Part shown: positions 51,326-53,598 of the stretch, in pieces
Layout of the letters: every line of letters begins with the position of its first letter
How positions within the stretch are numbered: position 1 is the stretch's first letter
Assembly: GCA_900771975.1 (NCBI GenBank)
Contig: CAAGPV010000001.1
Span: forward strand, 1 to 53,598
Direction: 5' to 3'
Length of the DNA: 53,598 nucleotides
Origin: an uncultured Prevotella sp.
GTDB taxonomy: Bacteria > Bacteroidota > Bacteroidia > Bacteroidales > Bacteroidaceae
Program-made: the position numbers and the translations under genes
The notes under the pieces: generated by a model
Seen by the model: only the letters and a program-made list of their open reading frames with translations
Databases searched by the model: none
Told to the model about the DNA's origin: nothing

Positions 51326-51835
51326 TTATAGCTCCAAGGTGCGTACCTCGGCATTTTTCATCCGTTCTATCTCGTTCATCGGCCGTTGGTAATAAACGCT
51401 TTGTATGGCTTTATTGACAATGCCGTGCCCAACAGCCAAAACTCGCTGGTCGGGATAATGCATTTTGACCCATTCCAAGAACCTGCGAGCCCGTTCTTTC
51501 AAAGCATCAAGTGGCTCAATGTCTGAGGGCCACTGCTTAACAGCCTGCAAGTCGGGGATGTATTTTCCCGTAAAGCTTCCCCAATCGCGCTCACGCAATA
51601 AGGGTGTTTGTACAACTTCCTGATGATGAGGGGCTGCAATAATTTTGCAAGTCTGTACACTACGGTGTAAATCGCTCGAAACAAAGGCATCAATGCGTTC
51701 ATTCCTTAAACGGTCTCGCACGTTTTCAGCTTGAAGGACGCCGGTTTCATTCAGCTTTCCGGGAGTTTGTCCTTGCATGATTTTTGCAGCATTGTCAACG
51801 GTTTCGCCGTGACGAACAAGTAAAAGAGTTGTCAT
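51326..51835 (-). CDS. Histidine phosphatase family protein
   Basis: A 169-residue protein of the phosphoglycerate mutase-like superfamily. The catalytic motif LVRHGET is at residues 6-12, an RERDWGSFTG motif at about 82-91 supplies the acid Glu, and the second His is in VGHGIV. The protein is too short for a cofactor-dependent mutase and more like CobC/PhoE-type phosphatases. Substrate cannot be told. Confidence 0.88.
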   Translation of the reverse strand: MTTLLLVRHGETVDNAAKIMQGQTPGKLNETGVLQAENVRDRLRNERIDAFVSSDLHRSVQTCKIIAAPHHQEVVQTPLLRERDWGSFTGKYIPDLQAVKQWPSDIEPLDALKERARRFLEWVKMHYPDQRVLAVGHGIVNKAIQSVYYQRPMNEIERMKNAEVRTLEL

Positions 51836-51882
51836 AAACCAGTGTTTTTTAAATGCAAAAGTAAGAAAAAGTAAAGAGACAA

Positions 51883-51913
51883 GTTGAGCCTTTCAATATT
51901 TTTTGTAATTTTG
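51883..51913 (+). promoter_or_regulatory. Predicted promoter of the DUF308 gene, near-leaderless
   Basis: GTTG (51883-51886), 19 bases, TAATTTTG (51906-51913). The ATG at 51919 is only six bases after the -7 box, so the transcript would start at or next to the start codon. Confidence 0.5.
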
Positions 51914-51918
51914 TTCAC

Positions 51919-52590
51919 ATGAAAACAATGTTAGGTCCACTATTTCGCGCCCTTGTTGCAATAGTAGTCGGCGCACTCCTCATCAAGTTTAGGCAAGACA
52001 CACTTACCTGGTTGACAATCGTCATAGGATGTATGTTCCTTGTCTCAGGGCTCGTGTCCTGCCTTTCCTACTATCGTGAACGGAAACGCATCCAGCAACT
52101 TGCAAGCACATTTGACACAAATAGCGGAGGGAAACGCCCTCGACTCCCTTTCTTCCCCATTGTAGGATTAGGAAGTATTATCTTAGGTGGCATATTGGCA
52201 ACCATGCCAAACACGTTCATCAATGGGGTGGCATACGTCTTAGCCGGAATTCTTCTGCTTGGAGCCCTTAACCAAGTGGTAAGTTTGGGCAATGCACGTA
52301 GGTACAGCAAAGTGCCAGTTTTTTATTGGATTTTGCCGTTAGTAACGCTCGTTGTGGCCCTATTGATTATCATCAAACCGCTTGACGCACTTTCTTCACC
52401 GTTGCTCATTATAGGCTGGTGTATGGTATTCTACGGGGTGGTAGAAGTTTTGAACGTACTGAAAATCCACCAAGTACGCCGTGCTTACGAACGTGCGGAA
52501 GAAGCAAAAATCGTCAACGGTGTGAGAATGGACGACAACATTGAAGATGCAGAGATCATCAGCGAGACTCCTAACGACACAAAAAAATAG
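51919..52590 (+). CDS. DUF308 (HdeD-like) membrane protein
   Basis: A 223-residue inner-membrane protein with six predicted helices in pairs (for example LFRALVAIVVGALLIKF, WLTIVIGCMFLVSGLVSC, FPIVGLGSIILGGILATMP, YVLAGILLLGALNQVVSLG, WILPLVTLVVALLIIIKP, LLIIGWCMVFYGVVEVLNVL), the repeat layout of the HdeD/DUF308 family linked to acid stress in E. coli. The C-terminal 45 residues are charged and cytoplasmic. The next gene starts three bases after its stop. Confidence 0.85.
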   Translation: MKTMLGPLFRALVAIVVGALLIKFRQDTLTWLTIVIGCMFLVSGLVSCLSYYRERKRIQQLASTFDTNSGGKRPRLPFFPIVGLGSIILGGILATMPNTFINGVAYVLAGILLLGALNQVVSLGNARRYSKVPVFYWILPLVTLVVALLIIIKPLDALSSPLLIIGWCMVFYGVVEVLNVLKIHQVRRAYERAEEAKIVNGVRMDDNIEDAEIISETPNDTKK

Positions 52591-52593
52591 GAT

Positions 52594-53247
52594 ATGAGAA
52601 AATTGCTATTAGAATTTTTCTTGCTAATAGCCTGCACAATATGCCAAGCGCAACAATTTGTCAAGGTTGAAAGTCTTGACGATGTGCACGAAGGAATAGA
52701 CTATGTATTGGTGTGCGAAAGCCAAGAGTTGGGCTACGCAACATACAACACATCTAAAAAGGCTCTTGCAACAATCCCCATAACCATTTCCAACAACTCC
52801 ATTTCCGATGCTACCGGACTGGCAAAGATACACCTTCAAGCCACAGACGGGGCATGGTTGATGCTGGATGTCACTACCAACCACTACATTGGAGCCACCA
52901 ACAAAAACACCGACTTGGAATATGTAACAGGAAGTGGAAGGAAACCTCTCTTGAAATGGACGCTGCAAGGAGACAGCATCATTCATGTCAACACAAGACG
53001 TTATCTTGCCTACAACGGAGACGAAGAACTTCCACTATTCAAAGCATACGCCCAAATCAACCATTCCCCTGTAACGCTCTATGTCAACGCTGCACAAGCA
53101 ACGGGCATTATGGCATTTCCAGACAACAAAGAACAAAAACACTCCTCCAAAACTTGCTATACTTTAACTGGCCAAAAGCTCATCAACACCTCTGCCCTAC
53201 CTAAAGGAATTTACATCATAAACGGGAGAAAAACTGCCATTCGGTAG
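52594..53247 (+). CDS. Small secreted protein with type IX secretion-like C-terminus
   Basis: A 217-residue protein with a signal peptide (1-19, CQAQ) and a beta-rich body (YVLVCESQELGYATYN, WLMLDVTTNHYIGA, HVNTRRYLAYNGDEELPLF) whose fold may resemble the ricin-like/trefoil inserts of Bacteroidetes surface proteins. The last 33 residues (YTLTGQKL, ALPKGIYIINGRKTAIR) match the end of C-terminal domains used by type IX secretion, here much reduced. Function unknown. It is co-transcribed with the DUF308 gene, a poor functional clue. Confidence 0.65.
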   Translation: MRKLLLEFFLLIACTICQAQQFVKVESLDDVHEGIDYVLVCESQELGYATYNTSKKALATIPITISNNSISDATGLAKIHLQATDGAWLMLDVTTNHYIGATNKNTDLEYVTGSGRKPLLKWTLQGDSIIHVNTRRYLAYNGDEELPLFKAYAQINHSPVTLYVNAAQATGIMAFPDNKEQKHSSKTCYTLTGQKLINTSALPKGIYIINGRKTAIR

Positions 53248-53293
53248 CATCCTTGCAACATATTGATAACCAACAGATTAGCAATAGCCTATG

Positions 53294-53330
53294 TTTTACC
53301 TTCCAAAACCCACTGTTTTAGAAGGTAAAA
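53294..53330. repeat. Long hairpin with TAAAACCC words
   Basis: TTTTACCTTC (53294-53303) pairs with GAAGGTAAAA (53321-53330), and inside them AAAAC with GTTTT, around a 5-base loop, with one mismatch. No T-run follows. The inner words match the repeats at 29807-29895, suggesting a shared intergenic family. Confidence 0.6.
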
Positions 53331-53485
53331 GAGCCGCTTTTAGACGCTAAAATACGGCATTTTACAAACTGACTGTGCCGAGTCTATAAAACAATAGCAT
53401 ATTTCGAGACAAATAACCCACAAAAACTATAAAATGGACGAGGCTCAAAAAAAAAACAATAAACAAGCATTAAAAGCAACAAAAA

Positions 53486-53512
53486 AGGAGTTGCCTAAAA
53501 TTGGCAACTCCT
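53486..53512 (-). terminator. Intrinsic terminator of tRNA-Met
   Basis: Arms of 10 bases (53486-53495 and 53503-53512) with a 7-base loop; on the minus strand six T residues follow. It lies 14 bases after the tRNA 3' end. Confidence 0.85.
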
Positions 53513-53525
53513 ATAATTTGAACTG

Positions 53526-53598
53526 TAGCGGGGGTGGGACCCGAACCCACGACCTCCGGATTATGAATCCGACGCTCTAACCAGCTGAGCTATCCCGC
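53526..53598 (-). tRNA. tRNA-Met (anticodon CAT), 5' base outside the window
   Basis: The minus strand gives GCGGGA TA GCTCAGCTGGTTAGAGC, anticodon arm TCGGA TTCATAA TCCGG (anticodon CAT) and T arm GTGGG TTCGGGT CCCAC. The 3' strand of the acceptor is CCCCGCT with discriminator A; the matching first base lies past 53598. The type of CAT tRNA (elongator, or isoleucine after modification) cannot be decided here; an initiator is unlikely given the A-T-like first pair. Confidence 0.9.

Overview
The window looks like a chromosome segment of a Bacteroidales bacterium, most probably Prevotellaceae. The evidence is a tmRNA with the tag GENNYALAA, promoters of the Bacteroidetes type (TTTG, about 19-20 nt, TAnnTTTG), a GldH lipoprotein, an IntDOT-like integrase with Ser at the Arg I position, a Wzi/SLBB/Wzz capsule system and a secreted protein with a type IX secretion-like C-terminus. 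The genus call is an inference from these traits.

Region 1 (1-about 16,400) is the right end of a tailed prophage beside the 3' end of a tRNA-Lys gene. In order it has a portal-like gene cut by the window edge, a head-tail connector candidate, two AT-rich lipoprotein genes that look like morons, three overlapping connector or tail genes, a fibre-like gene, a lysis cassette (holin-like protein, zinc amidase, lipoprotein with a C-terminal membrane helix that looks like a unimolecular spanin), a 1.9-kb stretch without a credible gene but full of repeats, the tape measure, a distal-tail or baseplate protein and a convergent integrase. Terminase and capsid genes would lie to the left.

Region 2 (16,400-29,330) is core chromosome: tRNA-Lys, a GH28 pectinase-like enzyme, a sugar/proton symporter, a holB-ricT-gldH cluster, and on the minus strand a purH(N-domain)-mreB-mreC-mreD-mrdA-rodA operon for rod-shape cell-wall synthesis. 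PurH is present only as its IMP cyclohydrolase domain.

Region 3 (29,330-32,700) has a 0.9-kb AT-rich intergenic stretch with an orphan promoter joined to a terminator hairpin, then glmS and tmRNA facing each other across a strong shared terminator.

Region 4 (32,900-50,080) is a Wzx/Wzy-type capsule or exopolysaccharide locus: outer-membrane export protein, chain-length regulator, polymerase, flippase, three GT2 glycosyltransferases, a sugar aminotransferase, a PglF-like 4,6-dehydratase and two initiating phosphoglycosyltransferases. It is interrupted by one reversed beta-propeller-like gene with its own promoter, and it faces an inverted Wzi-lipoprotein pair. Region 5 (50,200-53,598) has a Gly/Ser/Arg-rich secreted protein, a histidine phosphatase, a DUF308 membrane protein, a small secreted protein and a tRNA-Met cut by the window end.

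The most unusual signals are in the prophage: 24-bp mini-palindrome repeats shared by the spanin gene and the gene-free island, 74-bp tandem repeats, a long inverted repeat, and late-type promoters of which two sit in inverted repeats that contain the start codon.
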